A stretch of DNA of 64,000 bases, from contig JAMPFD010000002.1 in assembly GCA_023664625.1 (NCBI GenBank), positions 218,441 through 282,440 on the forward strand, read 5' to 3'. Source of the DNA: Bacillota bacterium. GTDB taxonomy: Bacteria > Bacteroidota > Bacteroidia > Bacteroidales > Bacteroidaceae. Shown here one piece after another: positions 17,048 to 27,170 of this stretch (positions within the stretch are counted from its first letter, which is position 1; each line of letters begins with the position of its first letter). The notes beneath the pieces are model-generated. The model was not told the origin of the DNA and searched no databases. It saw only the letters and a list, made by a program, of their open reading frames with translations. The position numbers were made by a program, and so were the translations under genes.

Positions 17048-17948
17048 ATCCTTTTGTTTTTACGGAAGATTTCTTTCGTGTTTGGCGGCTGTCCTGCGCT
17101 GCAGGGCAGCCGCGTTGTGTAATATGCATGTGCTTGCTTTGTCTGTTGGGGTCATTGTCCGTTGGGTGTGAATAGAAAACTTTTGCGGTTTTTGGTTTCT
17201 GAGAATTGAAAAAAAAGACTTTTCTGTCACTTTTTGCAGGAATTCCTTGTGTTTTTAGAATTTTGCATATTTGTTTGTAAATCAATATTTTATGTAAAAT
17301 ATGCTGGGCGCGTGTCAAAGTTCTTGTTGCATTTTGTTTCGTTATGTGTTGTGAATGGTAACCTTTTGTGCTGTGAGTGGTAAGGAATCGTATTGCAAAC
17401 GGTTGTGATTTTGCAGGTGAAAGGTTAGGAATTGTCGGTGAGAATGTATGGTTTGTTGCATCAAGTGGTCGCTTTTGGGTGGGCTGTGTGTCTTGAAACG
17501 GCATGTTTTGTATTTGTTTTTCATATTATGATAAATACGGTATTTGAAAACTTGTGTATGATTTTATTCAATTGTAGTTGTCGGTACAACAGTGCGGCTC
17601 GTGATTGCTTGTGTGGTGTATTGTGTGGATGTTGGCCGTGAATCTGGTATGATGGTTGCTTTCTTGTGTATACAGGTGAAAAGGAACTGAATCGTACCGT
17701 GAATTGCCTGGTAATGAGGCTGGTGTTTTGTTTTTATACAGCAATCTGCAGAATGTGAGTCCGTTTTGTAAGAGATGCATAGAGGTGATATCCCAATGAA
17801 TGCACTCTTCCGTCGTGATGGATGGGACATGGAACATTCTGCGTGTGGCTCTGTTTCGGCAATCCGTTCCGCATCAGGCCTCATTGCCCTTTTAAGACTT
17901 TTGAGACCTTAAATATATTTAATTATGTATGGTTGGCTTTTTGACGAC
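17048..17948. other. Long non-coding gap, G/T-rich on the plus strand
   Basis: About 0.9 kb between the Lnb-like gene and the secA promoter. Open frames exist (for example minus 16830-17504) but give low-complexity products with no domain or start signal. The plus strand is strongly enriched in G and T (for example GTGCTGTGAGTGGTAAGGAA). No tRNA, riboswitch or terminator could be recognised with confidence. It may hold a long leader, an unknown ncRNA or a decayed gene. Confidence 0.5.
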
Positions 17949-17979
17949 TTTGCTGTTTGGTTTTTTTTTGCTATCTTTG
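17949..17979 (+). promoter_or_regulatory. secA promoter (TTTG, 19 nt, TATCTTTG)
   Basis: TTTG at 17949-17952 and TATCTTTG at 17972-17979 fit the Bacteroidetes primary sigma consensus. The leader to the secA ATG is about 65 nt. Confidence 0.75.
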
Positions 17980-18051
17980 CACCTAATTGTTGAGATTGGC
18001 ACAGATGTTGCTTGATCACAGTTGAAACAGGAATAAAAACAAAAACATAAA

Positions 18052-21000
18052 ATGAACTTTACAAAATTTTTACAGTCGCTATTCGGTAACAAGTCGACAC
18101 GCGATATGAAACTCATCCAGCCTTACGTCGAGAAGGTGAAGGTCGCGTATGAGGAAGTACGGATGCTGGATAACGACCAGCTCCGCGCCAAGACAAAGGA
18201 ATTACAGTTGTACATCCATGAGAAAGGTGTGGAGAAGCAGAAGCAGATAGAACAGCTTAAAGCTTCTATCGAGCAGACCCCTATAGACGAGCGTGAGCCG
18301 ATCTTTAACGAGATAGACAAGCTTGACAAAGAGGTGCTTGAACTTTATGAGGAGGCTCTTAATGACGTTATGCCTGTGGCGTTTTCCATTGTGAAAGAGA
18401 CTGCACGCCGTTTTGCCGAGAACGAGGAGACCGTTGTTACAGCTTCCGACTTCGACCGTGAGCTTGCTGCAAATCCGAAGAACGACTTCATTACTATTGA
18501 CGGTGATAAAGCAATATATCATAACCACTGGACGGCGGGAGGAAATGACCTGAAATGGGAGATGGTTCATTACGATGTCCAACTCTTTGGCGGTACAGTG
18601 CTCCATCAGGGTAAGATTGCCGAGATGGCCACCGGTGAGGGCAAGACGCTTGTCGCTACGTTGCCTGTATTCCTTAATGCACTGACCGGCAATGGCGTAC
18701 ATGTCGTTACCGTCAACGACTATCTTGCAAAGCGTGACTCGGAATGGATGGGGCCTCTTTATGAATTCCATGGCCTTTCCGTTGACTGCATAGATAAGCA
18801 CCAGCCTAACTCTGATGAGCGCCGTAAGGCTTATAATGCCGATATTACTTTTGGTACAAACAATGAATTCGGCTTTGACTATCTGCGTGACAATATGGCA
18901 CTCTCTCCATCTGACCTTGTCCAGCGCCGTCATAATTATGCCATAGTCGATGAGGTCGATTCCGTGCTTATCGACGATGCGCGTACTCCGCTTATTATCT
19001 CCGGTCCTGTGCCAAAGGGTGACGACCAGATGTTCGAGGAGTACCAACCGCTTGTAGAGCGTCTTGTAAATGTACAGCGTCAGCTGGCCACGCAGTATCT
19101 TGCTGAGGCGAAACAGAAGATAAGTGAGGGAACAAAACTGCTCGAAGATGGCAAGAAGAATGAAGGCAACGCGCTCTGTGACGAGGGTTTCCTCTCCCTC
19201 TACCGCTCATATAAGGCTCTCCCGAAGAACAAGCCGCTAATCAAATATCTCTCTGAAGAGGGTATAAAGGCCGGTATGCTGAAGACAGAAGAGCATTATA
19301 TGGAGAACAACAATCGCAGGATGCCTGAGGCTGTGGAACCTCTTTTCTTTGTCGTTGACGAGAAGATGAATTCCTGTGACCTTACGGATAAGGGTACCGC
19401 ATGGCTTGCCGGAGAGGTTCAGCAGGAAGATCTCTTTGTCATACCTGATATCACGGCATCGCTCTCCGCACTTGAGAATGAGACGGAACTGTCTGAAGAG
19501 GAGCGTCTTGAAAAGAAGGATGCCATGATGTCACACTACGCCATTCAGTCAGAGCGCGTGCACACATTACAGCAACTCCTTAAGGCTTACTGTATGTTCA
19601 ACAAGGATGACGAGTATGTTGTCATAGACGGACAGGTGAAGATTGTCGACGAACAGACCGGCCGTATAATGGAAGGACGCCGCTGGTCTGACGGTCTCCA
19701 TCAGGCTGTTGAGGCAAAGGAACATGTCAGGGTGGAGGCGGCAACACAGACATTCGCCACCATCACGCTGCAGAACTATTTCCGTATGTACCATAAACTC
19801 TCAGGCATGACGGGTACTGCATCGACAGAGGCCGGTGAGTTCTGGGATATATACAAACTTGATGTGGTGGAGATTCCAACCAACCGTCCGATCGCTCGCT
19901 TTGACCTTGAAGACCGAGTATATAAGACTGCACGTGAGAAGTATAACGCTGTGATAGATGAAATCATAGAAATGCGCGAGGCCGGACGCCCAGTTCTTGT
20001 GGGTACTACATCCGTGGAAATATCAGAACTTCTCTCACGTATGCTGAAAATGCGCAATATTCCTCATCAGGTGCTTAATGCAAAACTTCACCAGAAAGAA
20101 GCGGATATTGTCGCTCTTGCCGGCCAGTCGACAAAGGGAATAGTCATGGTTGACGGTAAGCAGGAGGAACGGTTGCTCGGTGCAGTGACCATTGCGACAA
20201 ACATGGCGGGACGTGGCACCGACATCAAGCTCTCTGCCGAGGTCAAGGAGGCAGGCGGTCTGGCAATTATCGGTACGGAACGTCATGAGAGCCGTCGTGT
20301 TGACCGTCAGCTGCGTGGCCGTGCCGGCCGTCAGGGCGACCCGGGATCTTCTGTGTTCTATGTGTCGTTGGAGGACAAACTGATGCGTCTTTTCGCTTCA
20401 GAGCGTATAGCGTCTGTCATGGATCGTCTCGGATTCAAGGAGGGTGAGCGTATAGAAAGCTCGATGATTACCAACGCTATCGAACGTGCGCAGAAGAAGG
20501 TTGAGGAAAATCATTTCGGTACGCGTAAACGCTTGCTGGAGTATGATGACGTGATGAACAAGCAGCGTACCGTCATCTATGAGAAGCGCCGTCACGCATT
20601 GATGGGCGAGCGCATAGGCATGGATATAGCAAACCTTATTTGGGACCGTGTCGTATATATCACGGAAAACAATGATTATGTGGGTTGCCGTGAGCAATTC
20701 TTGAAGACTCTGGCGATGGAATGTCCATTTACTGAGGAGGAACTGAAGTCAGGAAAGTTTGCAGAGATAGAGGAACGTGCTTTCCAGACGGCTATGGAAA
20801 CCTTCAACCGTAAGACTACACGCATCCGTGAACAGGCTTGGCCTACCATAAAGGCTGTATATGAAGAACAGGGGCATATATATACGAGAATAGTTGTGCC
20901 TGTTACCGACGGCAAACTTGTATATCAGCTCCCTTGCGACCTTAAGGAAGCATATGATACAGAGTGTGCTTCCATAGTGAAGCAGTTTGAGAAGACTACG

Positions 21001-21453
21001 ATGCTTCGTATCATAGACGATGCATGGAAAGAGAATCTCCGACAGCTTGACGAACTTAAGCACTCTTCACAAAATGCAAGTTACGAGCAGAAGGACCCTC
21101 TACTCGTGTTCAAACTGGAGAGTGTCAAACTGTGGGACAATATGATTAACGACATGAATGACCGCATGGCATCTATCCTTATGAGAGGACAGCTTCCGGA
21201 ACAGCACCCTGAGCAGGTTCAGGAAGCTGCACCGGAGGAGCATCAGCAGCGTTTCCAGGAGTCAAAGGATGATGCTGACAATCCGGGACAGAACGAGATG
21301 TCGGAGACTCAGCAGCAGATGAGACAGGCAGTACAGCGGCAACAGCAGGTCAGCCATACTCCTGTTGTCCGTGACAAGATGCCTCGACCTAACGACCTTT
21401 GCCCTTGCGGTTCTGGAAAGAAGTTCAAGAAATGTCATGGTAAGGGACTTTAA
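18052..21453 (+). CDS. secA: Preprotein translocase ATPase SecA
   Basis: 1133 aa, the long form usual in Bacteroidetes. Walker A 'MATGEGKT' lies at about 191-198, the DEAD-type box '[20 protein letters not shown]' at about 297, the SecA '[21 protein letters not shown]' segment at about 540-560, helicase motif VI '[16 protein letters not shown]', and a C-terminal zinc finger '[14 protein letters not shown]' at about 1117-1130, which binds SecB or ribosomes. It drives Sec-dependent export at the cytoplasmic membrane. It has its own promoter. A Gln-rich linker precedes the zinc finger. Confidence 0.98.
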   Translation: MNFTKFLQSLFGNKSTRDMKLIQPYVEKVKVAYEEVRMLDNDQLRAKTKELQLYIHEKGVEKQKQIEQLKASIEQTPIDEREPIFNEIDKLDKEVLELYEEALNDVMPVAFSIVKETARRFAENEETVVTASDFDRELAANPKNDFITIDGDKAIYHNHWTAGGNDLKWEMVHYDVQLFGGTVLHQGKIAEMATGEGKTLVATLPVFLNALTGNGVHVVTVNDYLAKRDSEWMGPLYEFHGLSVDCIDKHQPNSDERRKAYNADITFGTNNEFGFDYLRDNMALSPSDLVQRRHNYAIVDEVDSVLIDDARTPLIISGPVPKGDDQMFEEYQPLVERLVNVQRQLATQYLAEAKQKISEGTKLLEDGKKNEGNALCDEGFLSLYRSYKALPKNKPLIKYLSEEGIKAGMLKTEEHYMENNNRRMPEAVEPLFFVVDEKMNSCDLTDKGTAWLAGEVQQEDLFVIPDITASLSALENETELSEEERLEKKDAMMSHYAIQSERVHTLQQLLKAYCMFNKDDEYVVIDGQVKIVDEQTGRIMEGRRWSDGLHQAVEAKEHVRVEAATQTFATITLQNYFRMYHKLSGMTGTASTEAGEFWDIYKLDVVEIPTNRPIARFDLEDRVYKTAREKYNAVIDEIIEMREAGRPVLVGTTSVEISELLSRMLKMRNIPHQVLNAKLHQKEADIVALAGQSTKGIVMVDGKQEERLLGAVTIATNMAGRGTDIKLSAEVKEAGGLAIIGTERHESRRVDRQLRGRAGRQGDPGSSVFYVSLEDKLMRLFASERIASVMDRLGFKEGERIESSMITNAIERAQKKVEENHFGTRKRLLEYDDVMNKQRTVIYEKRRHALMGERIGMDIANLIWDRVVYITENNDYVGCREQFLKTLAMECPFTEEELKSGKFAEIEERAFQTAMETFNRKTTRIREQAWPTIKAVYEEQGHIYTRIVVPVTDGKLVYQLPCDLKEAYDTECASIVKQFEKTTMLRIIDDAWKENLRQLDELKHSSQNASYEQKDPLLVFKLESVKLWDNMINDMNDRMASILMRGQLPEQHPEQVQEAAPEEHQQRFQESKDDADNPGQNEMSETQQQMRQAVQRQQQVSHTPVVRDKMPRPNDLCPCGSGKKFKKCHGKGL

Positions 21454-21461
21454 CTGAATAT

Positions 21462-21489
21462 GCCGGACGCTGCGGAACAGCGTCTGGCA
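21462..21489 (+). terminator. Hairpin after secA, weak terminator candidate
   Basis: GCCGGACGCTG and CAGCGTCTGGC form an 11-bp stem (one G-U) with a 4-5 nt loop, about 10 nt past the secA stop. The downstream tract is only CATCTTTGG, so termination is uncertain and it may instead be an RNA-stability or processing hairpin. Confidence 0.45.
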
Positions 21490-21547
21490 TCTTTGGTAGA
21501 GACAGGGTAGTATATATAATAAGGTGTAAAAGATAAATAAAAATACA

Positions 21548-22867
21548 ATGCTTACATTAAAACAAATAACAGAGGAGTATGACCGCGTGGTCAGCGGTCT
21601 TGTAAAGAAAAATTTCAAATGTGCCAAGGAGGCTGTTGATAAGGCAATAAGTATCGACAAAATGCGCCGTGATGCACAGACACAGCTTGACGCTACTTTG
21701 GCTGAAAGCAAGAAATATGCTGCAGAAATCGGCAAAATGATGAAGCAGGGAATGAAGGAAGAGGCTGAGAAGGCAAAGGCGGAAGTTGCAAAATTGAAAG
21801 CCGTTGCTGCTGAGCTGGAACAGAAAAAGGCTGCTGCACAGGATGAGTTGAATGCTCATCTCTGTACAATTCCTAATATTCCGTATGACGAAGTGCCGGA
21901 AGGAACATGTGCAGAGGACAATTGGGTGGTGAAGTCCAACCTGAAAGATTGTGTTGTCGGACAGGACACTGTTGGTAATTGGGACTGCAATCCTGATAAC
22001 GGTGAGGCAAAGCTTCCTCACTGGGAACTTGCCAAGAAATATAATCTGATAGACTTTGACCTTGGTGTGAAGATTACCGGTGCCGGCTTCCCTGTATATA
22101 TAGGAAAGGGAGCGCGCCTGCAGCGTGCACTCATCAATTTCTTCCTTGCTGAGGCAGGCAAGGCGGGGTATACGGAAATCATGCCTCCGACGGTTGTCAA
22201 CCAGGCTTCCGGATATGGCACGGGACAGCTTCCTGATAAGGAAGGACAGATGTATCACTGTAATCTTGATGATCTCTATCTTATCCCTACGGCTGAGGTT
22301 CCTGTAACAAATATCTATCGTGATGTCATACTTGACGAGAAGGATTTGCCTGTCAAGAACTGCGCGTACACACAGTGCTTCCGTCGTGAAGCCGGCTCTT
22401 ATGGTAAGGAAGTGCGTGGTCTGAACCGCCTGCATGAGTTCTCGAAGATAGAGATCGTGCGCATAGATACTCCTCAGCATTCAAGGGAAAGTCATAAGGA
22501 AATGCTTGAACATGTCGAAGGACTGCTGAAAAAACTTGAGTTGCCATATCGTGTGCTTCGTCTCTGTGGCGGTGATGCCTCTTTCACATCGGCCATCTGT
22601 TATGACTTTGAAGTCTATTCTGAGGCTCAGCATCGTTGGCTGGAGGTTTCTTCCGTATCGAATTTTGATACATATCAGGCTAATCGCCTGAAGTGCCGTT
22701 ATCGTAATACGGAGACAAAAAAGACAGAATTGTGTCATACTCTTAATGGTTCGGCACTCGCTCTTCCACGTATTGTTGCTGCGATATTGGAGAATAATCA
22801 GACAGAGAACGGCATAAAGGTTCCTGCTGCACTTGTTCCTTATATGGGATGTGACATCATTGACTAA
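21548..22867 (+). CDS. serS: Seryl-tRNA synthetase
   Basis: 439 aa, close to the normal length. The N-terminal antiparallel coiled coil (about 5-115, Lys/Glu/Ala-rich) binds the long variable arm of tRNA-Ser. The class II core follows: motif 1 region 'GARLQRALINFFLAEAGKAG', motif 2 'CFRREAGSYGKEVRGLNRLH' (about 278-297), the Ser/ATP site 'SSVSNFDTYQANRLKCRYR', and motif 3 'LNGSALALPRIVAAILEN' (about 400-417). It charges tRNA-Ser with serine. It lies 94 nt after secA on the same strand. Confidence 0.97.
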   Translation: MLTLKQITEEYDRVVSGLVKKNFKCAKEAVDKAISIDKMRRDAQTQLDATLAESKKYAAEIGKMMKQGMKEEAEKAKAEVAKLKAVAAELEQKKAAAQDELNAHLCTIPNIPYDEVPEGTCAEDNWVVKSNLKDCVVGQDTVGNWDCNPDNGEAKLPHWELAKKYNLIDFDLGVKITGAGFPVYIGKGARLQRALINFFLAEAGKAGYTEIMPPTVVNQASGYGTGQLPDKEGQMYHCNLDDLYLIPTAEVPVTNIYRDVILDEKDLPVKNCAYTQCFRREAGSYGKEVRGLNRLHEFSKIEIVRIDTPQHSRESHKEMLEHVEGLLKKLELPYRVLRLCGGDASFTSAICYDFEVYSEAQHRWLEVSSVSNFDTYQANRLKCRYRNTETKKTELCHTLNGSALALPRIVAAILENNQTENGIKVPAALVPYMGCDIID

Positions 22868-23071
22868 CAAATAGATAAGAGCCGGTAGCTTTCTTTATTA
22901 TTTATGTATGGTGACAGCTTGCTTTCGTTTATTGCGGACTGTTATCCATGACGAATAAGGCTGTAGTTGCCGATTATAAGAAACAGAAAAGACAGCCGCT
23001 CCGAAATATGGGGCGGCACTCTTTCTTTCCATGGCAATGGCCAGGAAAGGAGGAATCAGTAAAGGACTCCT

Positions 23072-24628
23072 ATGATAACATTCATTGCCAGTTTATTGCT
23101 TCTTGTCGTGGGCTACTGTGTCTACGGACGTTTTGTGGAGACCGCTTTTGGCCCGGATAATCGTCAGACACCGGCTGTGACTATGGCTGACGGCGTGGAC
23201 TATATTGTTCTTCCTGGTTGGAAAATATTCATGATCCAGTTTCTGAACATTGCCGGTACGGGACCTATATTCGGAGCTATAATGGGAATCTGGTATGGTC
23301 CGGCAGCATATTTATGGATTGTTCTTGGATGTATCTTTGCCGGTGCGATGCATGACTATCTGTCCGGAATGATCTCCATGCGGAACGGCGGATGCAGTCT
23401 TCCTGAGACAATAGGCATCTATCTTGGTGGAAAGGCAAAGAGTGTGATGCTCATTTTCTCCGTAATCCTTCTCGTAATGGTCGGTGCTGTGTTTGTTCTG
23501 AGCCCTGCATCGTTACTTGCCGGTCTTTGTAAAAATGCCGTTGGCGGTGTGGCTGGTAATCTTCTCCTATGGATTTTTGTAATATTCATATATTACATCA
23601 TTGCTACAATGATGCCTGTTGATAAGATTATCGGCAAGATATATCCACTTTTTGCAATGGCACTCATATTCATGGCATCAGGACTGATGGTTATGCTCTT
23701 TATACATTTTCCTGCATTGCCGGAATTGTGGGACGGTCTTGGCAACATGGGCATGGAAAAATTGGGGATAAAGGATCCAGATCCGATGTTTCCTGCTCTT
23801 TTCATCACCATCGCATGTGGTGCAATAAGCGGTTTCCATGCAACACAGACACCACTAATGGCAAGATGTGTCAAGTCCGAGAAGATGTGCCGTCCGATAT
23901 TCTACGGTGCTATGATTACCGAAGGAATAATAGCATTGGTATGGGCGACAGTGGCAAGCTATTTCTTTTATGCTGACGGTTGGCGCGAGGTCCTTACCGC
24001 TACGGCTCCCGGGCAGTTGGCGGAGGTTGAGCGCCAGTTGGCAGAAGGTGCAAATATCACTCAGGTTTTCGGTAACGCAGCAGAGGTTGTGATGATAATG
24101 TGCAATAGCTGGCTTGGTGCGGCTGGTGGTGTTCTCGCCATTCTTGGTGTCGTGGCTGCTCCTATAACAAGCGGTGATACTGCGCTTCGCTCTGCGAGAC
24201 TGATTATTGCGGAATATCTGCACATAGATCAAAAGCCTGTAATGAAACGACTTTATATATGTATTCCAATGTTTGCCCTTACAATAGCCTTTCTTGTATG
24301 GCAAATGGAAAACAAGGATGGCTTTAATATTATATGGAAATATTTCGGTTGGGCAAATCAGACATTGTCGGTATTCACTCTGTGGGCAATTACCGTATAT
24401 CTCACGTTGAAAGGAAAATGCTATTGGATAAGTCTTGTTCCGGCAGTGTTTATGACCGTTGTCTGTACGACCTTTCTGTGTATATCAGAGCAGGCAATGA
24501 ATATGAATTATTATATATCATATACCATAGGCGTCCTTGCCGGTCTTTGTTCTTTCATAATTTTCTTATTGTGGAAGAAGAGGAGACTGAGTGCAGGAGA
24601 ACCTGATAAGTGTATTATAGAGGGATGA
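23072..24628 (+). CDS. cstA: CstA family carbon starvation transporter
   Basis: 518 aa, shorter than the about 700-aa enterobacterial CstA but normal for the short form. It has about 13-14 membrane helices and the CstA signatures 'QFLNIAGTGPIFGAIMGIWY' (about 52-71), 'GAMHDYLSGM' and 'CGAISGFHATQTPLMARC'. The family imports pyruvate or peptides during carbon limitation, and the substrate here is not fixed by sequence. The start at 23072 is preceded by 'AAAGGACTCCT', with a small GC-rich hairpin (GCCGCTCCGAAATATGGGGCGGC) about 60-75 nt upstream in the 204-nt gap after serS. Confidence 0.9.
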   Translation: MITFIASLLLLVVGYCVYGRFVETAFGPDNRQTPAVTMADGVDYIVLPGWKIFMIQFLNIAGTGPIFGAIMGIWYGPAAYLWIVLGCIFAGAMHDYLSGMISMRNGGCSLPETIGIYLGGKAKSVMLIFSVILLVMVGAVFVLSPASLLAGLCKNAVGGVAGNLLLWIFVIFIYYIIATMMPVDKIIGKIYPLFAMALIFMASGLMVMLFIHFPALPELWDGLGNMGMEKLGIKDPDPMFPALFITIACGAISGFHATQTPLMARCVKSEKMCRPIFYGAMITEGIIALVWATVASYFFYADGWREVLTATAPGQLAEVERQLAEGANITQVFGNAAEVVMIMCNSWLGAAGGVLAILGVVAAPITSGDTALRSARLIIAEYLHIDQKPVMKRLYICIPMFALTIAFLVWQMENKDGFNIIWKYFGWANQTLSVFTLWAITVYLTLKGKCYWISLVPAVFMTVVCTTFLCISEQAMNMNYYISYTIGVLAGLCSFIIFLLWKKRRLSAGEPDKCIIEG

Positions 24629-24723
24629 AAAATTGGTTCCATAAAATAGCAACTGTGTTTCGCTGGAATGACCGACACATTTAGGAAAGGAATTTTATAA
24701 GTATTCACCATAAAATTAAAATT

Positions 24724-25209
24724 ATGAAAAAAATCTGTATGGTGCTTGTGGCACTGACAATGGCACTTACAGCAAGTGCACAGTTTGAAGAGGGTAAGTT
24801 CTATACCAATGCCTCACTGGATGGTCTCGGTATGGGATACAATGGTGCGAGTGGCTTCAAGTTCGGCATTTCTGCCCAAGCAGGCTACTGTATTGTTGAT
24901 AATTGGATGGTTCTTGCCAAGGCCGGGCTTTCCACACAGACAGAGGAGTCTTCTGACAATACTGTCTTAACATTAGGTGTAGGAGGCCGTTACTATATAA
25001 TCCAGAACGGACTATACCTCGGAGTGAATGTGCAGTACAAGCATGCCCATCACTATAACGACTTTGTCCCTGGAGTAGAGATAGGCTATGCTTTCTTCCT
25101 GAATAAGTATATAACAATTGAGCCGGTGCTTTATTATGACCAGTCGTTCAAAGACCATGGTAACTATTCAACAGTCGGAGCCCGTGTTGGTTTGGGATTC
25201 TATTTCTAA
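24724..25209 (+). CDS. Small outer-membrane beta-barrel protein
   Basis: 161 aa. A standard signal peptide (MKKICMVLVALTMALTASA|Q) is followed by about eight amphipathic strands rich in Gly/Tyr (FYTNASLDGLGMGYNGASGF, 'LGVNVQYKHAHHYNDFVPGV', 'SFKDHGNYSTVGARVGLGFY'), ending in the aromatic 'FYF' typical of outer-membrane barrels. It resembles the OmpW/opacity-type small barrels common in Bacteroidales. No specific function can be assigned. It lies 95 nt after cstA and 55 nt before the dipeptidase. Confidence 0.8.
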   Translation: MKKICMVLVALTMALTASAQFEEGKFYTNASLDGLGMGYNGASGFKFGISAQAGYCIVDNWMVLAKAGLSTQTEESSDNTVLTLGVGGRYYIIQNGLYLGVNVQYKHAHHYNDFVPGVEIGYAFFLNKYITIEPVLYYDQSFKDHGNYSTVGARVGLGFYF

Positions 25210-25264
25210 ATATATAATTCAGGCATAGGGGAACTTAATGTTTTTCTATGCCTTTATTTTACGA

Positions 25265-26932
25265 ATGATGAAAAAGTACGTAATGTTATTGACGCTGTTG
25301 GCATCGTTCCCACAGCTCTCATTATCCTGTACCAATTTAATTGTAGGCAAGAATGCCTCAAAGGACGGTTCCGTCCTGTGCAGTTATTCTGCGGATTCAT
25401 ATGGTATGTTCATCGGACTCTGCCACTATCCTGCCGGAAAGCATCAGCCAGGGGAGATGAGAAAGATATATGACTGGGATACAAATAAGTACTGGGGTGA
25501 GATTCCTGAAGCTCAGGAGACATACAATGTCATAGGGAACATCAATGAATGGCAGGTGACCATTGCCGAAACGACTTATGGCGGCCGTGAGGAAATGTGT
25601 GATTCAACCGGACTTATTGACTACGGCTCACTGATATATATCGGTCTGCAACGTTCCAAGACAGCACGTGATGCGATAAAAGTCATGACCTCCCTTGTCG
25701 AGAAATATGGCTTCAACTCAGAGGGAGAGACATTCACAATCTGTGACCCGAATGAGGCTTGGATAATGGAAATGCAGGCAAAGGGGCCTGGCTCCAAGGG
25801 AGTTGTATGGGTTGCTCTGCGCATTCCTGATGACGCAATCTGTGCCCATGCCAACCAAAGTCGCATTCGTCAGTTTGACATGAAGGACAAGAAGAATGTG
25901 ATGTACTCTAAGGATGTCATAAAATTCGCACGCGAAAAGGGCTGGTTCTCCGGTAAGGACAGTGATTTCTCATGGGCAGACGCATATGCTCCGGCAGATT
26001 TTGGCGGACGAAGATTCTGCGATGCCCGTGTATGGTCATTTTTCAATCGCTGGGCAGAAGGTGGCTTTGACGAATATCTTCCTTGGGCGCTTGGCAAGGA
26101 AAAGGATGCAAAACCGATGCCTTTATGGATAAAGGCAAAGCAGAAACTTGGCGTAGAGGATCTTGAAGCCTCAATGCGTGATCATTATGAGGGCACCCCA
26201 TTGAGACTTGACCGTGAGAATGATCCTGGACAGGGACTTTATGCCGCTCCTTACCGTCCCACACCTCTTTCTTTTGAGGTTGAAGGAGTGACATATTTCA
26301 ATGAACGCCCAATTTCCACACAGCAGTCCGGTTTCACCTTTGTTGCACAGATGCGCTCATGGCTTCCGCGTCAGATTGGTGGCATACTGTGGTTTGGTAA
26401 TGATGATGCGAATATGGTTTCGTTTACCCCTTGCTACTGTTCCATGACGGTACAGCCGGAGTGTTACAACACACCTGGTGCCGATGCGTTGCATTTCTCC
26501 ATGGACAATGCTTATTGGGTATGCAATTGGGTGAGCAATATGGTATATCCTCGTTACTCCATGATGTTCCCCGCTGTCAAGGAACTGCGTGACAGTCTTG
26601 ATAATAAATATCTCTCGCAACAGTCTGAGGTGGAAGCTGAGGCACAGAAAATTTTCTCCGAAAAGGGTGAGCAGGCTTGTGCTAAGTATCTTAATGAATA
26701 CAGTGTACGTGAGGCACAGGATATGTTACGGAAGTGGCGTGAACTTGCAACATACCTTATAGTAAAGTATAACGACATGGCAGTCAAGCCGGAAAAGGAT
26801 GGGAAGTTCAAGCTTACTCCCAACGGCATAGGTGCTACGGTGAAGCGTCCTGGATATACAGAATCTGTACGCAAGGCAATTTCCAGACAGACGGGTGACT
26901 GGTACATTGTTCCAAAAAATGCGGAAAAATAG
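25265..26932 (+). CDS. Secreted C69 family dipeptidase (PepD-like Ntn hydrolase)
   Basis: 555 aa from the ATG at 25265. The signal peptide 'MMKKYVMLLTLLASFPQLSLS' is followed at once by 'CTNLIVGKNASKDGSVL', where Cys22 is the expected N-terminal nucleophile exposed by processing (the C69 pattern C-T-x-L-x-x-G-x-x-A-x-x-D-G). Further family segments are 'EWQVTIAETTYGGREE', 'FTICDPNEAWIMEM' and 'ANQSRIRQFD'. It should cleave dipeptides outside the cytoplasm, which suits peptide-using gut Bacteroidales. A lipoprotein reading of the same Cys is less likely. A strong hairpin ends the transcript at 27073-27114. Confidence 0.9.
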   Translation: MMKKYVMLLTLLASFPQLSLSCTNLIVGKNASKDGSVLCSYSADSYGMFIGLCHYPAGKHQPGEMRKIYDWDTNKYWGEIPEAQETYNVIGNINEWQVTIAETTYGGREEMCDSTGLIDYGSLIYIGLQRSKTARDAIKVMTSLVEKYGFNSEGETFTICDPNEAWIMEMQAKGPGSKGVVWVALRIPDDAICAHANQSRIRQFDMKDKKNVMYSKDVIKFAREKGWFSGKDSDFSWADAYAPADFGGRRFCDARVWSFFNRWAEGGFDEYLPWALGKEKDAKPMPLWIKAKQKLGVEDLEASMRDHYEGTPLRLDRENDPGQGLYAAPYRPTPLSFEVEGVTYFNERPISTQQSGFTFVAQMRSWLPRQIGGILWFGNDDANMVSFTPCYCSMTVQPECYNTPGADALHFSMDNAYWVCNWVSNMVYPRYSMMFPAVKELRDSLDNKYLSQQSEVEAEAQKIFSEKGEQACAKYLNEYSVREAQDMLRKWRELATYLIVKYNDMAVKPEKDGKFKLTPNGIGATVKRPGYTESVRKAISRQTGDWYIVPKNAEK

Positions 26933-27072
26933 TTCCAATTCGTGCAGATTATACAATAAGGTGTTAGAACAAAAATGTTTTCCTTATGCTATATTTATTG
27001 AAGTTTTTATAATGAGTGAATATTTATAATTCACAAATAGAAACTATAAAAATAGGCTCTTGTTAATATTTT

Positions 27073-27120
27073 GAAATAAGCAACAAATAATTTAACTTGT
27101 TTGTTGCTTATTTCTTTTTT
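27073..27120 (+). terminator. Terminator hairpin between the dipeptidase and rprX
   Basis: A perfect 15-bp stem (GAAATAAGCAACAAA / TTTGTTGCTTATTTC, 27073-27087 and 27100-27114) with a 12-nt loop, followed by TTTTTT. The 3' arm contains the -33 TTTG of the rprX promoter. Upstream, 26970-27060 holds another AT-rich palindromic stretch (GTGAAT / ATTCAC and TTTTTATA / TATAAAAA). Confidence 0.8.
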
Positions 27121-27133
27121 CTTTATATCTTTG
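27100..27133 (+). promoter_or_regulatory. rprXY promoter (TTTG, 22 nt, TATCTTTG)
   Basis: TTTG at 27100-27103 lies in the 3' arm of the upstream terminator, and TATCTTTG is at 27126-27133. The leader to the rprX ATG is about 32 nt. Confidence 0.7.
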
Positions 27134-27170
27134 CATCCATAAAAGAACATCAAAATGGTGTAAGTAAAGT

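Noticed and set aside
16830..17504. 224-aa minus-strand ORF
   Set aside because: It overlaps the end of the Lnb-like gene and a G/T-biased gap; the product is low-complexity with no domain, so it reflects base composition.
25265..25340. Lipoprotein signal in the C69 dipeptidase
   Set aside because: The Cys after the signal peptide is the expected catalytic nucleophile (C-T-N-L...D-G), and the upstream LSLS fits cleavage by signal peptidase I.
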